A DNA stretch of 64,000 nucleotides. Origin: Chitinophagales bacterium (GTDB lineage: Bacteria > Bacteroidota > Bacteroidia > Chitinophagales > Saprospiraceae). The DNA is taken from the NCBI GenBank assembly GCA_013299105.1, contig JAAFJY010000033.1, forward strand, positions 30,434-94,433, in the 5' to 3' direction. Within the stretch, counting starts at the first letter, position 1. Each line of letters starts with the position of its first letter. This document shows, in pieces, positions 1 to 8,633 of this stretch. The translations under genes and the position numbers were made by a program. The notes under the pieces are model-generated. The model was not told the DNA's origin, did not search any database, and worked only from the letters and a program-made list of their open reading frames with translations.

Positions 1-713
1 GTGCCTGGCGCCCCGTATTGCATGTAGTATTTGCCCTTGTATTTGGTCATGTGCGCCCCTTCCATGAAGGGGTTGAGGAAGGTATTGTCGAGGTGCTCTC
101 CAAAACGTTGCCAGCCATAGCGCTCAGGGCGCAGGATGAACAACTCGGTGCGGGTGCCCAGGGGCTGCATGGTTTTGCGGTCCAGTTCCACCCCCTTGAG
201 TGGAAAAGCGTTGCTGGAACCATTGAACATGTAGAGTTTGCCATTGTCATCGGTGAAAAAATCGGGATCCCAGCCACCGATGTCGAACTTGTATACCAAC
301 TCCGACCATTCATTGCCTTTCGGGTTGGTACTCATCCAAATGGGAAAAGTGCGGCTGTAAGTTGAGCCAAAGACCAGCATTGTATCGCCAATGATGCCCA
401 CTGCGGGTGCACAGAGGTCATCATAAACCTTGTGCTCCGGGCGCAAAAAATGGCGGGCTACAAAGGTCCACTTGCTCAGGTCTTTGCTCCACCAGTAACC
501 CCATTGGTTGGTAGAAAACAGGTAATAATCGCCTTTGTAATTCACGATCACTGGATCCGCAGTGGCCCGGTGGTGCCCCCATTCCGAAAAATTGGGGATG
601 GGGGTGTAGCCGTAATCCAGGTTGATGGGATTGCAATAGGTGCTTTGGGCCGATAGCTTGTGTTGGGCCAAAAAAAGGCCCAGAAGGAGCGCGAATACGA
701 TTTTCTGACTCAT
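1..713 (-). CDS. Glycoside hydrolase family 43-like secreted protein (5' part only)
   Basis: The reading frame starts at the ATG whose complement lies at 711-713 and runs out of the window at base 1, so only about 237 N-terminal residues are visible. Residues 1-22 form a signal peptide (MSQKIVFALLLGLFLAQ, then a cleavage-like LSAQ). The mature start contains HRATADPVIVNYKGDYYLF, the usual first blade of the GH43 five-bladed propeller, with the Asp that normally acts as general base (ADPVI). GGWDPDFF and DDNGKLYMFNGSS follow, typical of the second and third blades. GH43/62 enzymes cleave arabinose- or xylose-containing polysaccharides; the exact substrate cannot be read from this part. The export signal suggests periplasmic or outer-surface action. 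Family call fairly sure, substrate unknown. Confidence 0.75.
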   Translation of the reverse strand, partial: MSQKIVFALLLGLFLAQHKLSAQSTYCNPINLDYGYTPIPNFSEWGHHRATADPVIVNYKGDYYLFSTNQWGYWWSKDLSKWTFVARHFLRPEHKVYDDLCAPAVGIIGDTMLVFGSTYSRTFPIWMSTNPKGNEWSELVYKFDIGGWDPDFFTDDNGKLYMFNGSSNAFPLKGVELDRKTMQPLGTRTELFILRPERYGWQRFGEHLDNTFLNPFMEGAHMTKYKGKYYMQYGAPG

Positions 714-823
714 AAAACAGGAAATTGGTGGGCTATTTTGGGGGCAAAAAAAGTAGTACTTTGACTTGGTGAAAGTCTTAGAGCACGAGACTTACAAAGC
801 GGGAGCCTGGGTCGCAGTTTTTG

Positions 824-1222
824 TTAAACTGCCGGAAGGACACCAAATTCGTGTTCAAACCTTGTTTCAATCCTGCTTTTTAATGCCTCTGCATCGATCA
901 AATCAGTGTAACGCTTCAAGCGAGACAGGACCGCCATCAGGTGTTCGAGGATGATTGGCTTGGGGTCTTCGACAGCAAGAATTTCAGCGTAGGGAAGTAC
1001 CAACCAAATATAGATATCTTCTTGAGACTTACTTACCCTAGTCCTACTTTTCTCTTTCCTACCTACGAGTGTAATGTATAAGTTACTGGTGCATAAATCT
1101 CTAAACTCATCATTTAGGGCTTGTAAATTGACTTTTGCATACGATTTGAGGTCGAAGTTGCCGCCGATGGTAATCATGACAATATTTTTTTGCGATTTAA
1201 GGAAAAAAAGTTTTTCAATCAA
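824..1222 (-). CDS. Hypothetical protein, probable immunity partner of adjacent toxin tail
   Basis: A 132-residue soluble protein with no signal peptide or membrane segment and no domain I recognise. It is highly charged in the C-terminal half (EALKSRIETRFEHEF). Its start overlaps the 3' end of the upstream toxin-like fragment by 8 bases, the classic arrangement of a polymorphic toxin C-terminus followed directly by its immunity gene. The immunity role is inferred only from that position and size. Base composition is more AT-rich than in the flanking genes, as is common for exchanged toxin/immunity cassettes. An alternative start is the Met at residue 16 (MITIGGN). Confidence 0.5.
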   Translation of the reverse strand: MIEKLFFLKSQKNIVMITIGGNFDLKSYAKVNLQALNDEFRDLCTSNLYITLVGRKEKSRTRVSKSQEDIYIWLVLPYAEILAVEDPKPIILEHLMAVLSRLKRYTDLIDAEALKSRIETRFEHEFGVLPAV

Positions 1223-1592
1223 GCGATTTGTTTCCCGGTGGCAGGACTAATCTGAACCAGCTTGGAGTAGCTGCGTTGTCTCCAACCCAAGGACGCCTTA
1301 TATTTTCAGGCAATAAACTATATGTGCCAATCAAAGTAGTTTGTTCAGCAAGGACTGTTGCCAAATCCCCTTCCATTCGTTCAAGCAAAGCAAGATTGTT
1401 TTTAATTAACCAATTTGAACTATATCCTCTTGCAGAAAAGGTGTCTCCTGTAGTTCCATACTTGTAAATTTCTTTTCCTTTGAGATAAAACCTTCCAGTT
1501 GGCGAATGAGGACACTCAAAATACCCATTGTTAATTGCGACCAGCACATATAAGCGGTGTTTTTGTGTCTTCTCAACCTTGCGAGTAAGCGT
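1215..1592 (-). pseudogene. Remnant of a polymorphic toxin C-terminal domain
   Basis: The open frame runs from just after a stop at 1593-1595 to the TGA ending at 1215; the only plausible internal start is a GTG at 1547 (110 residues). Translated without regard to a start codon, it reads KHRLYVLVAINNGYFECP, then GKEIYKYGTTGDTFSARGY, and ends LPPGNKSLD. This pattern (a YVLVA strand, an xIYKxGxT strand, a RYS-like turn and an LPPGNK tail) is what I associate with short toxin domains at the ends of Rhs/YD-repeat and other secreted Bacteroidota proteins, possibly GIY-YIG/URI-like nucleases. The large delivery part is absent and a stop lies just upstream, so this looks like a displaced or decayed toxin tip kept next to its immunity gene. 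The fold assignment is an inference. Confidence 0.5.
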
Positions 1593-1609
1593 TTATTCCC
1601 AGCTTTTGC

Positions 1610-1792
1610 TCAAGCTGTAACTGCCATGTTCTCTTTGGGAACGGCATCTTCCCAGGTTTTGGGGATGGCCATGTAGATGATGATGCCTAAAATCAAGCCA
1701 ATTATTGTGAAGACGATACCTTTAGAAATCAAGCTACCTTTTGAGAAGGCGAGGCCCCATAGATTTCGCTCATTTGAGGATATTTTCAGCAG
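1610..1792 (-). pseudogene. Short fragment with one membrane segment
   Basis: A 60-codon open frame between a stop at 1793-1795 and a TGA at 1610-1612. It lacks an ATG near its start. It encodes one hydrophobic helix (IVFTIIGLILGIIIYMAI) followed by a short polar tail ending KENMAVTA. It lies directly upstream of the toxin remnant on the same strand and in a different frame. It may be the remains of a small membrane protein or of the missing upstream part of the toxin locus; nothing more can be said. Confidence 0.25.
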
Positions 1793-2138
1793 CTATTTAC
1801 ACAAAAGAGATGATCTTTTTGAAGAAAATTAAGCTTTTTCGTCACTCAAAACCATTGGAATGTATAGCTACTTTGAGTAGGATAATTTGATGAATCGCTG
1901 ATCATTTGGCCAACTAGCTTAGATTGATTCTTTTTACCTTAATACATCCACATGACAGCAGCACAAATATACGAAAAAAATATTAAAAAACAATATTTTC
2001 ATTTTTTCACCAAAGACACATAAAAATTATTTTCGCAAAACTTACATCCCCTCATAGATATACTTAACCACCATAGGTTTTGTGCATTTCAATCAAATGT
2101 TCCAATGTCATGGCTACGCCATTTTGAAGAAATTTTGC

Positions 2139-2223
2139 TTGCCTTTGCTACCATAATGCCAGCCCTACGGGCTTTTTTAATTCAAAAACCGAGTAGCGGT
2201 GACATTATGGTAGAAAAAGGCAG
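2139..2223. repeat. Imperfect inverted repeat with internal GC hairpin
   Basis: The left arm at 2139-2158 (TTGCCTTTGCTACCATAATG) pairs with the right arm at 2203-2223 (CATTATGGTAGAAAAAGGCA), leaving a loop of about 45 bases. Inside the loop GCCCTACGGGC followed by six T (2162-2178) could form a small terminator. The whole lies in the gene-poor stretch 1793-2486, where I see no convincing coding sequence. Confidence 0.5.
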
Positions 2224-2228
2224 GTCAT

Positions 2229-2350
2229 AGTCGTCTCAGAACCGCGAAGCGGGCCAATTCTGAAAATTCTTTTAAATTCTGTTTTGGTCAACATCACACA
2301 AGAAATTCTGCAATTCTGTAATTCTGAAAATTCTGGTTCAGATACAAAAT
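2229..2350 (+). repeat. Dispersed ATTCTG-rich repeat, copy 1
   Basis: This segment is built from AATTCTG words (ATTCTGCAATTCTGTAATTC and so on) around a conserved core TTTTGGTCAA. It matches 12239-12356 over its whole length with scattered differences. Both copies are intergenic. No coding capacity or clear secondary structure is evident. Confidence 0.6.
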
Positions 2351-2486
2351 GCTTTACTTGAGTGTTGAGACCGACTTTCTCCGAAGTTTTCAGTAAACCA
2401 AAAAGTACCAACCAACAGAGCTCAACCAATTTTACCCCCAAATGTTTCCATAACTGTTGTCTCAATCCTAACCCAACTCCTCGTTC

Positions 2487-3893
2487 ATGACCCAACTTCC
2501 ACTGGATGCAGATTTAAAAAATGAAATAGCTGCTTTTGGCCTCTTCAAAGGCGCAAACCCAGCGGATATTGATTGGTTCTTGTCCCGAGCCGAACACCGG
2601 GAGTATGCCGAGGGCGAGCACCTCTTTGTGCCTGGCGACGCGCTGAATTCCCTGGAAATTGTGCTGGAGGGCGCTTGCATGGTCAAAGTCAAACAAGGCA
2701 ATGAGTTCCGCGAATACCGGACCTGGACCCTCGGTTCGGTGATGGGAAAATTGCCATTTTCGCGTATGCAAAAAGCTGCTGCCTACGGTATTGCCGTGGA
2801 AAAATGCCGCATCCTGTGCCTGCACGAGCAGTTTTTTCCGGAGATGGCGCAACAGAGTTATGTTTTGCTGGGCAATTGTGTAGCTATTATGTCGGATCGG
2901 ATCAAGGATTTCACCCAGGTACAATTGCAAAGTGAAAAACTCATGGCCTTGGGCAAACTTTCGGCGGGCCTGGCGCACGAACTCAACAACCCCGCCTCCG
3001 CCATTGTGCGCAGCGCAGAGGAGTTGTACGAACGCACCCACCACACTCCCGAACGTTTCAAAGCCATCATCACCATGCGGGTGACGGAAGAGGAGACCGA
3101 TGCAGTCAACGCCATTTTATTTGGAAAAATCAAGGCTGCAAGACCCGACCTGCCCTTGTTGCAGCGCGAGGCCAAACGCGATGACCTCTTGGACTGGTTG
3201 GATGACCATGCCATCGAAAACGCCGACGACCTCGCTGAGGTTTTCTTGGAATTTGGCTTGTATGTTGAGGATTTGGAGAAAATCGAGACCACCGTTGCTG
3301 GACGCGAGTTGGGGGCTATTCTCAACTGGATTGGAAACACCCTGAACCTGGAGAATTCTGTCTCTGAAATTCGCGAAGCTGCAAGCCGCATTGCAGAGTT
3401 GGTGCGATCTGTAAAAGCTTACACCCACATGGACCAGGCGCAGGCTTTTGAACCTTTGGACCTGCATGAAGGCATCAAAAACACCCTGACCATGCTCAAG
3501 CACCTGATCCGACAAAAAAGCATTGTTTTGGAAAAAAACCTGGACCCCGATTTACCAAAAATATTGGGAAATCCCGGGGAGTTGAATCAGGTGTGGACCA
3601 ACTTGATTGATAACGCCATCGATGCTTTGCCAGTGGGAGGAACTTTGAAAATCCACAGTTTTTTCCGCCACAAAAAAGTGGTGATTGAAATCGAAGACAA
3701 TGGCAGCGGCATCCCCCAGGAGGTCCAAAACCAGATATTTGAGCCTTTTTTTACCACCAAACCCATCGGTCAAGGTACTGGCATGGGCTTGGAAGTAGTG
3801 CGGCGCATCATTACGCAGCACCACGGCGAAGTGAAGTTCAGTTCACAAGCCGGATCAACCATTTTTACCATTGAGTTTCCCCAGTGGAACTGA
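2487..3893 (+). CDS. Cyclic nucleotide-binding domain sensor histidine kinase
   Basis: A 468-residue soluble histidine kinase without membrane segments. Residues about 10-125 form a cyclic nucleotide-binding-like beta-roll (AEHREYAEGEHLFVPGD, then LEIVLEGACMVKVKQG). The H box is LSAGLAHELNNPAS, with the probable phosphorylated His at residue 164. The ATPase half has an N box (WTNLIDNAIDAL), a G1 box (DNGSGIP) and a G2 box (GTGMGLEVV), so it should be catalytically complete. The next gene starts 37 bases downstream and carries a receiver domain fused to a flavoprotein, so this kinase very probably phosphorylates that partner. The input ligand (cAMP, c-di-GMP or other) cannot be deduced. About 130 residues between H box and N box are a longer helical insert than usual. 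Confidence 0.85.
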   Translation: MTQLPLDADLKNEIAAFGLFKGANPADIDWFLSRAEHREYAEGEHLFVPGDALNSLEIVLEGACMVKVKQGNEFREYRTWTLGSVMGKLPFSRMQKAAAYGIAVEKCRILCLHEQFFPEMAQQSYVLLGNCVAIMSDRIKDFTQVQLQSEKLMALGKLSAGLAHELNNPASAIVRSAEELYERTHHTPERFKAIITMRVTEEETDAVNAILFGKIKAARPDLPLLQREAKRDDLLDWLDDHAIENADDLAEVFLEFGLYVEDLEKIETTVAGRELGAILNWIGNTLNLENSVSEIREAASRIAELVRSVKAYTHMDQAQAFEPLDLHEGIKNTLTMLKHLIRQKSIVLEKNLDPDLPKILGNPGELNQVWTNLIDNAIDALPVGGTLKIHSFFRHKKVVIEIEDNGSGIPQEVQNQIFEPFFTTKPIGQGTGMGLEVVRRIITQHHGEVKFSSQAGSTIFTIEFPQWN

Positions 3894-3930
3894 AACTATT
3901 TATTCCCTAAACTTCTCATTGTTTGTAAAA

Positions 3931-5595
3931 ATGCCAAAGCAACCCATTCTCTTCTCCATCGACGATGACCCGCAGGTGCTGCGCTCCATTCGCGGCGATT
4001 TGCGCAAACGATACAAGGACGAATACCGCATCCTGAGCGTGGAGTCGGCCCGCGAAGCCCTGGATAGTTTGAGTGAATTGAAAAAACAGGGCGAAACGGT
4101 GGCCTTGTTTCTTTCTGACCAACGCATGCCAGAGATGGCTGGGGTGGACTTCTTAAATGCAGCCAAGCAAATTTTTCCCAAGGCTAAAAAAGTCTTGCTC
4201 ACTGCATATTCGGATACCGATGCAGCCATTCGGGCCATCAACGAGGTGGGGCTCGACTTGTATTTGATGAAGCCTTGGGACCCACCAGAGGAAAAATTGT
4301 ACCCCATTCTCGACGACTTGTTGGAAGACTGGCAGGCGGGTTTTCAGCCAGATTTTGAGGGCATTCGCTTGCTGGGCTACCAATATGCGCCCCAATCGCA
4401 CGCCATCAAGGATTTTTTGGCGGGTAACCTCATTCCTTACCAGTGGCTTGACATCGAAAGCGATAGCAAAGCTGAGGAATTACTCGGTTTGCACCACAAA
4501 ACGCTCAACGACTTGCCTTTGGTCATCTTGGCCGATGGCAGCGCCATTTCCAGGCCCTCAGTAAGTGAATTGGCTGAAAAACTGGGCCTCAACACCCGGC
4601 CTCAGCACGATTTGTACGATGTGGTCATCGTCGGCGCTGGTCCGGCAGGTCTGGCCGCAGCGGTGTATGGTGCTTCGGAAGGGCTCAAAACCTTGCTGAT
4701 CGAACGCAAAGCTCCCGGCGGACAAGCGGGTACCAGTTCAAGGATTGAAAACTACCTGGGTTTCCCCAATGGTTTGAGCGGGGCTGACTTGGCCAGGAGA
4801 GCGGTCGCCCAGGCTACCCGATTTGGAGCGGAGTTTTTGACCTCGCAGGAGGTTCAAAAAATCAGCATTGAAGGCGATTATAAAAAACTTCAATTGGCCA
4901 GTGGCGAGGAGATTTACAGCAAAAGTGTGATCATCGCCAGCGGGGTGGATTACCGAAAATTGCCTGCCAAGGGTGAGGAAAAATTTACTGGAGCGGGCAT
5001 ATATTACGGTGCAGCCATTACCGAGGCCAATGCTTGTATCAATCGGCAGGTTTATGTGGTAGGTGGGGGCAACTCGGCAGGGCAGGGGGCAGTTTATTTG
5101 TCCAAATATGCTGCTAAAGTCAATATTGTCATTCGTCGGGAGGACCTGAGCGCTACCATGTCGGCTTACCTGATTGATCAAATTGCGGCCATCCCCAACA
5201 TCGAAATAATCCCTTGCACCGAAGTCGTCGAAGCCTTGGGCCATGACCATCTTGAGTGTGTGGTGTTGAAAAACATCAATACTTCAGAGGCGAAGCAAGT
5301 ACAAGCTGATTCATTGTTCATTTTTATTGGGGCAAAACCAGCTACCGAATGGATGCCTGACAATATCCTGCGCGACGAAAAGGGTTTTGTAGAAACAGGG
5401 CGAGAAGTACAAGCTTACTCCAATTTTAACAACTTCTGGAAACGTACTCGCTCGCCTTTCCTGCTCGAAACCTGCCAACCCGGCATTTTTGCGGCGGGGG
5501 ATGTACGGGCTGGGGCCATGAACCGCGTAGCCTCGGCAGTAGGGGAAGGGGCCATGGCAATAAAATACGTACATGCTTATTTAGCCGAACACTGA
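3931..5595 (+). CDS. Response regulator fused to thioredoxin reductase-like flavoprotein
   Basis: A 554-residue fusion protein; the ATG at 3931 was chosen because MPKQPILFSIDDDP gives a complete receiver domain. The receiver (residues 1-125) has the acidic pocket in SIDDDP, phosphoacceptor Asp63 in LFLSDQRMP, and the conserved Lys in MKPWD. A glutaredoxin/thioredoxin-like linker domain follows (about 145-215, ending LPLVILADGSAI). From about residue 230 there is a two-dinucleotide-domain flavoprotein: GAGPAGLAAA for FAD, GGGNSAGQGA for NAD(P)H, and a C-terminal FAD motif with AAGDVR. Where thioredoxin reductase has its redox-active CxxC, this protein reads YYGAAITEANAC, so the cysteine pair is missing and it is probably not a disulfide reductase. 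Its partner kinase is directly upstream and a MATE gene starts 16 bases downstream. Confidence 0.85.
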   Translation: MPKQPILFSIDDDPQVLRSIRGDLRKRYKDEYRILSVESAREALDSLSELKKQGETVALFLSDQRMPEMAGVDFLNAAKQIFPKAKKVLLTAYSDTDAAIRAINEVGLDLYLMKPWDPPEEKLYPILDDLLEDWQAGFQPDFEGIRLLGYQYAPQSHAIKDFLAGNLIPYQWLDIESDSKAEELLGLHHKTLNDLPLVILADGSAISRPSVSELAEKLGLNTRPQHDLYDVVIVGAGPAGLAAAVYGASEGLKTLLIERKAPGGQAGTSSRIENYLGFPNGLSGADLARRAVAQATRFGAEFLTSQEVQKISIEGDYKKLQLASGEEIYSKSVIIASGVDYRKLPAKGEEKFTGAGIYYGAAITEANACINRQVYVVGGGNSAGQGAVYLSKYAAKVNIVIRREDLSATMSAYLIDQIAAIPNIEIIPCTEVVEALGHDHLECVVLKNINTSEAKQVQADSLFIFIGAKPATEWMPDNILRDEKGFVETGREVQAYSNFNNFWKRTRSPFLLETCQPGIFAAGDVRAGAMNRVASAVGEGAMAIKYVHAYLAEH

Positions 5596-5611
5596 TCCGT
5601 AACTTCGCCGC

Positions 5612-6988
5612 ATGAATTGGAACAATTTTCGTGCAGAACTCAAAGCCCTGGTCCATTTAGGCATGCCGATTGCCTTGGCCGAGTTCAGTGGCATGGCCCT
5701 GGCCACTTGCAGTACCCTGATGATGGGCAAAATTGGAGCTACTGAAGTGGCTGCAATCGGCGCTGTGCATCCAGTTTTTTGGACCATTGCCCTCATTGGC
5801 ATCACTGGCTTGTCAATGACATCGCCGCTGGTGGCTGCGGCCCAAGAGCAGGAGGATCATCGCGAGGTCAAAAAGATTTTGTACGCCAGTAGCCTCATCG
5901 CTCTGGGTTTGTCTTTGCTGTTGGGCCTGATCATGATCGGCATTAACCTCAATTTTGCTCGGCTGGGGCACCCGGCGGAGGTAAGTCTGGTGAGTCAACC
6001 TTATTTTTGGGTACTCATTGCCGTTTTTCCGGTTTTATCCATGTATTTCAACCTCATTTATTTTACCGATGGCCTATCGTTGACCAAAGTCGGGATGTAT
6101 GTTTCCTTGGGTGGATTTGTATTGGGCTTATTTTTTAACTGGATTTTTATTTACGGAAAACTGGGCCTTCCTCGCCTGGGTTTGATCGGCCTGGCTTGCT
6201 CTACCACGCTGGTGAATTTGCTACAGTTTTTGGCCATGATCGTTTATTTGCGAAGCAATGAAAGGTTTCGAGCCATGCGCGAGGCCAGGGTCCTGCGGAT
6301 GGACGTTTGGCAAAAAGCCCTGGAGTACCTCAAAGTCTCCTTGCCAGTAGGGATGCAAACGGTGGTAGAATTCATGGCTTATGCCTTGGGTGCCATATGG
6401 GTGGGGCAATTTGGCAAATATCCCTTGGCTGCGCATCAAATTGGCATGACCCTCGTGGGCGTCAGTTTTGTGGTGTTGATGGCCATTGGTACTGCGGGTT
6501 CTATTCGCATTGGGCAGGGTTTGGGGCAGAACAATCCGCGTGGTGTGCGATTATCCGGTTTTTCGGCGATGGCCTTGGCTCTAGGGATCGTTTTGATTCC
6601 GTGTAGTGCTTACCTGTTTGCAGCAGAACCCCTCGCCAAGTTATTCATTGGCGACGAGCGGGTGTGGAGCATCGCGGCTTCTTTGATTACCATTGCAGGT
6701 CTTTTTCAACTTTCTGATGCGATTCAATCAGTAGGCATTTCGCTGTTGCGGGGCTTGGAAGACACGACCATGCCTACGGTCATTTCCTTGGTGGCTTATT
6801 GGGCCTTGGGCATGCCCTTGGGCTATTACCTGGCTTTTCAGGCTGGTTGGGGGGTAAAGGGAGTCTGGATCGGTTATTTGGTGGCCTTGAGTTCCCAAGC
6901 CATATGGTTCGCCTGGCGGTTTTATGTGCTGAGTGGCCGGATTCGGGAGGTCAAACCTAAAGAAAGCCAGCCGATCAATCCTGCTTGA
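5612..6988 (+). CDS. MATE family multidrug efflux transporter
   Basis: A 458-residue inner-membrane protein with about 12 hydrophobic helices in two homologous halves, typical length for the MATE/NorM family. The family signature is visible at the start (LGMPIALAEFSGMALATCST, then MMGKIGATEVAAIGAV) and in the second half (YPLAAHQIGMTLVG and GTAGSIRIGQGLGQNN). Such proteins export cationic drugs or dyes in exchange for Na+ or H+. It begins 16 bases after the receiver/flavoprotein gene and is likely its co-transcribed third gene, suggesting that the two-component pair governs a redox or toxic-compound response. A hairpin repeat follows at 6996. Confidence 0.88.
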   Translation: MNWNNFRAELKALVHLGMPIALAEFSGMALATCSTLMMGKIGATEVAAIGAVHPVFWTIALIGITGLSMTSPLVAAAQEQEDHREVKKILYASSLIALGLSLLLGLIMIGINLNFARLGHPAEVSLVSQPYFWVLIAVFPVLSMYFNLIYFTDGLSLTKVGMYVSLGGFVLGLFFNWIFIYGKLGLPRLGLIGLACSTTLVNLLQFLAMIVYLRSNERFRAMREARVLRMDVWQKALEYLKVSLPVGMQTVVEFMAYALGAIWVGQFGKYPLAAHQIGMTLVGVSFVVLMAIGTAGSIRIGQGLGQNNPRGVRLSGFSAMALALGIVLIPCSAYLFAAEPLAKLFIGDERVWSIAASLITIAGLFQLSDAIQSVGISLLRGLEDTTMPTVISLVAYWALGMPLGYYLAFQAGWGVKGVWIGYLVALSSQAIWFAWRFYVLSGRIREVKPKESQPINPA

Positions 6989-6995
6989 TAGCTTT

Positions 6996-7127
6996 GGGAG
7001 CGTAAAAAAATAAGGTAGAAGGATTTGGGTTTAGTGAAAAAAGAAAAGCAACTGACTGAAAGGAAGTTGCTTTTCTTTTTTGCTAAACCTCAAAAGCAAA
7101 TTCGTCCCCCCTTATTGGCTCAAATAC
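6996..7127. repeat. Dispersed hairpin repeat family A, copy 1
   Basis: About 130 bases that fold back on themselves: the left end (GGGAGCGTAAAAAAATAAGG, then GATTTGGGTTTAGTG) pairs with the right end (GCTAAACCTCAAAAGCAAAT, then GGCTCAAATAC). A second inner stem, AAGCAACT with GGAAGTTGCTT, sits at the centre and ends in a T run. It lies between the convergent MATE and dipeptidase genes, where it could also serve as a two-way terminator. Other copies lie at 9043, 21518, 21750 and 41825. Confidence 0.8.
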
Positions 7128-7178
7128 TTTAGAATTGATCGGCTGGCTTTCTTTTTACTACATAGACTTCAGTCAAAA

Positions 7179-8414
7179 TCAACTGGCCGCTTTCTCCACT
7201 GCACGCCATACGCGAAACAAGTTGCGGTAGCAAATTTTGGCAATGTCTTCTTCACTGTAACCGCGCTTGAGCAGTTCAAAGATCAGATTGGGATACTGTG
7301 ATACATCCTTCAAGCCCGTTGGCAGGGAATCACCTACGCCATCAAAGTCGGAACCGATGCCAATGTGATCGATACCAATCAGCCTGCGAACGTGGTCAAT
7401 GTGGTCAGCCACCGTTTTTACGTCAGCATAAAGGTTGGGGTTTTGCTTGCGAAACTCCTCGATCAAAGGCTTGGCCTCGGGGCTTTTGGGGTCCAGCCCT
7501 TTTTTCTTCAACATGTCCTCCATTTCCTGGCGTTTTTTGTTGTTGTAGGCAGGGATTTTACCGTCGAGAAAAGTAGAGCCGAAGTTGATTTGGATCACGC
7601 CGCCATTTTTGCCCAATGCCAAGAGTTGTTCGTCGCTCATGTTGCGCTGCCAACCTGGAGTGAATTTACGACATGAAGAATGTGAAGCAATAACAGGCAC
7701 CTTGGTCATGCGCACCACATCAAAAAAGGTGCTATCCGAAACGTGTGAAATATCAACCATGATGCCCAACCGGTTCATTTCCCGCACTACTTTTTCGCCA
7801 AAAGGACTGAGTCCTTTCCAGGTTTGGGTGGTATCGTAGGAAGAGTCACAAATCTGGTTGTCCTTGCCATGCGTTAAAGTGATGTAGCGAATGCCACGGC
7901 GGTGAAAATAGGCTAGGTTGGCCAGGTCGTCCATCACAGGGGCCCCATTTTCCATGCCCATCGGCAGTGAAATCAGGCCTTTTTTAAAGTTTTCCTCCAC
8001 TTCAGCGGGCGAAAAGGCAATTTTAAACTTGTCAGGGTGCATTTTTGCTACTCCTTCCATCATGTCGATCAGCGAATCCGCCAGCATTTTGGCACGTCCA
8101 TTTTTTTGGTACTCAGAAGGAATGTAAATGGACATAAACGGTGCCGATAAGCCCCCTTTCTTTGCACGAACGTAGTCAAAATCGCCCTCGGTGGTTTCGA
8201 CAGGAATGCCAACATATTCCCTGGTCAACTGAAAGCGAGAGACTTTCAGTCGAAAAGGTAAATCTACATGCCCATCGGTGATGATGTATCTGTGGGCTAG
8301 ATCGTCAGCCTTTTTACGCAAAGCATCGTCTCCTTGCATAGTTGTTGAGCTTTGGCGATTGCAAGCCAATAAACAACAAAATATAAAAAAATATAAAGTC
8401 AATATTCTCATCAT
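7179..8414 (-). CDS. Membrane dipeptidase (peptidase M19) lipoprotein
   Basis: A 411-residue zinc peptidase of the renal dipeptidase family, which hydrolyses dipeptides, including some with D-residues. The N-terminus is a lipoprotein signal (LYFFIFCCLLACN, lipobox Cys about residue 18). Two ATG codons in tandem (8414 and 8411) could start it. Metal ligands can be placed: HxD in ITDGHVDLPFR, the bridging Glu in GMENG, His in VDISHVSD and in VIASHSS, and the catalytic-site Asp in GIGSDFDG. The C-terminal YRNLFRVWRAV is the usual family ending, so it appears full length. It is probably anchored in the periplasm or outer membrane. Family assignment is secure; substrate specificity is not visible. 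Confidence 0.9.
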   Translation of the reverse strand: MMRILTLYFFIFCCLLACNRQSSTTMQGDDALRKKADDLAHRYIITDGHVDLPFRLKVSRFQLTREYVGIPVETTEGDFDYVRAKKGGLSAPFMSIYIPSEYQKNGRAKMLADSLIDMMEGVAKMHPDKFKIAFSPAEVEENFKKGLISLPMGMENGAPVMDDLANLAYFHRRGIRYITLTHGKDNQICDSSYDTTQTWKGLSPFGEKVVREMNRLGIMVDISHVSDSTFFDVVRMTKVPVIASHSSCRKFTPGWQRNMSDEQLLALGKNGGVIQINFGSTFLDGKIPAYNNKKRQEMEDMLKKKGLDPKSPEAKPLIEEFRKQNPNLYADVKTVADHIDHVRRLIGIDHIGIGSDFDGVGDSLPTGLKDVSQYPNLIFELLKRGYSEEDIAKICYRNLFRVWRAVEKAAS

Positions 8415-8633
8415 AGCACTCAGGATTTTTTGTGCTGAAATTTAGAGACTTTTTTGATTTTTTTCGTCAAAAGCTGAAATCCATCTTAACAAAGCCAATA
8501 AATGGCTGAAACAATTTATTTCCGATTCGTTTCAAAGTCATGGATTTTGAATTGGTTTTTATTACATTTGACTCTGTTACCCAAGGTGTTCGATAGGAAT
8601 CGCCTACTTGAATACACTAAAAATACCTCTACC

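Noticed and set aside
2205..2495. 96-codon minus-strand frame before the histidine kinase gene
   Set aside because: It runs through the ATTCTG-rich repeat and an inverted repeat arm; its residues come from repeat words.
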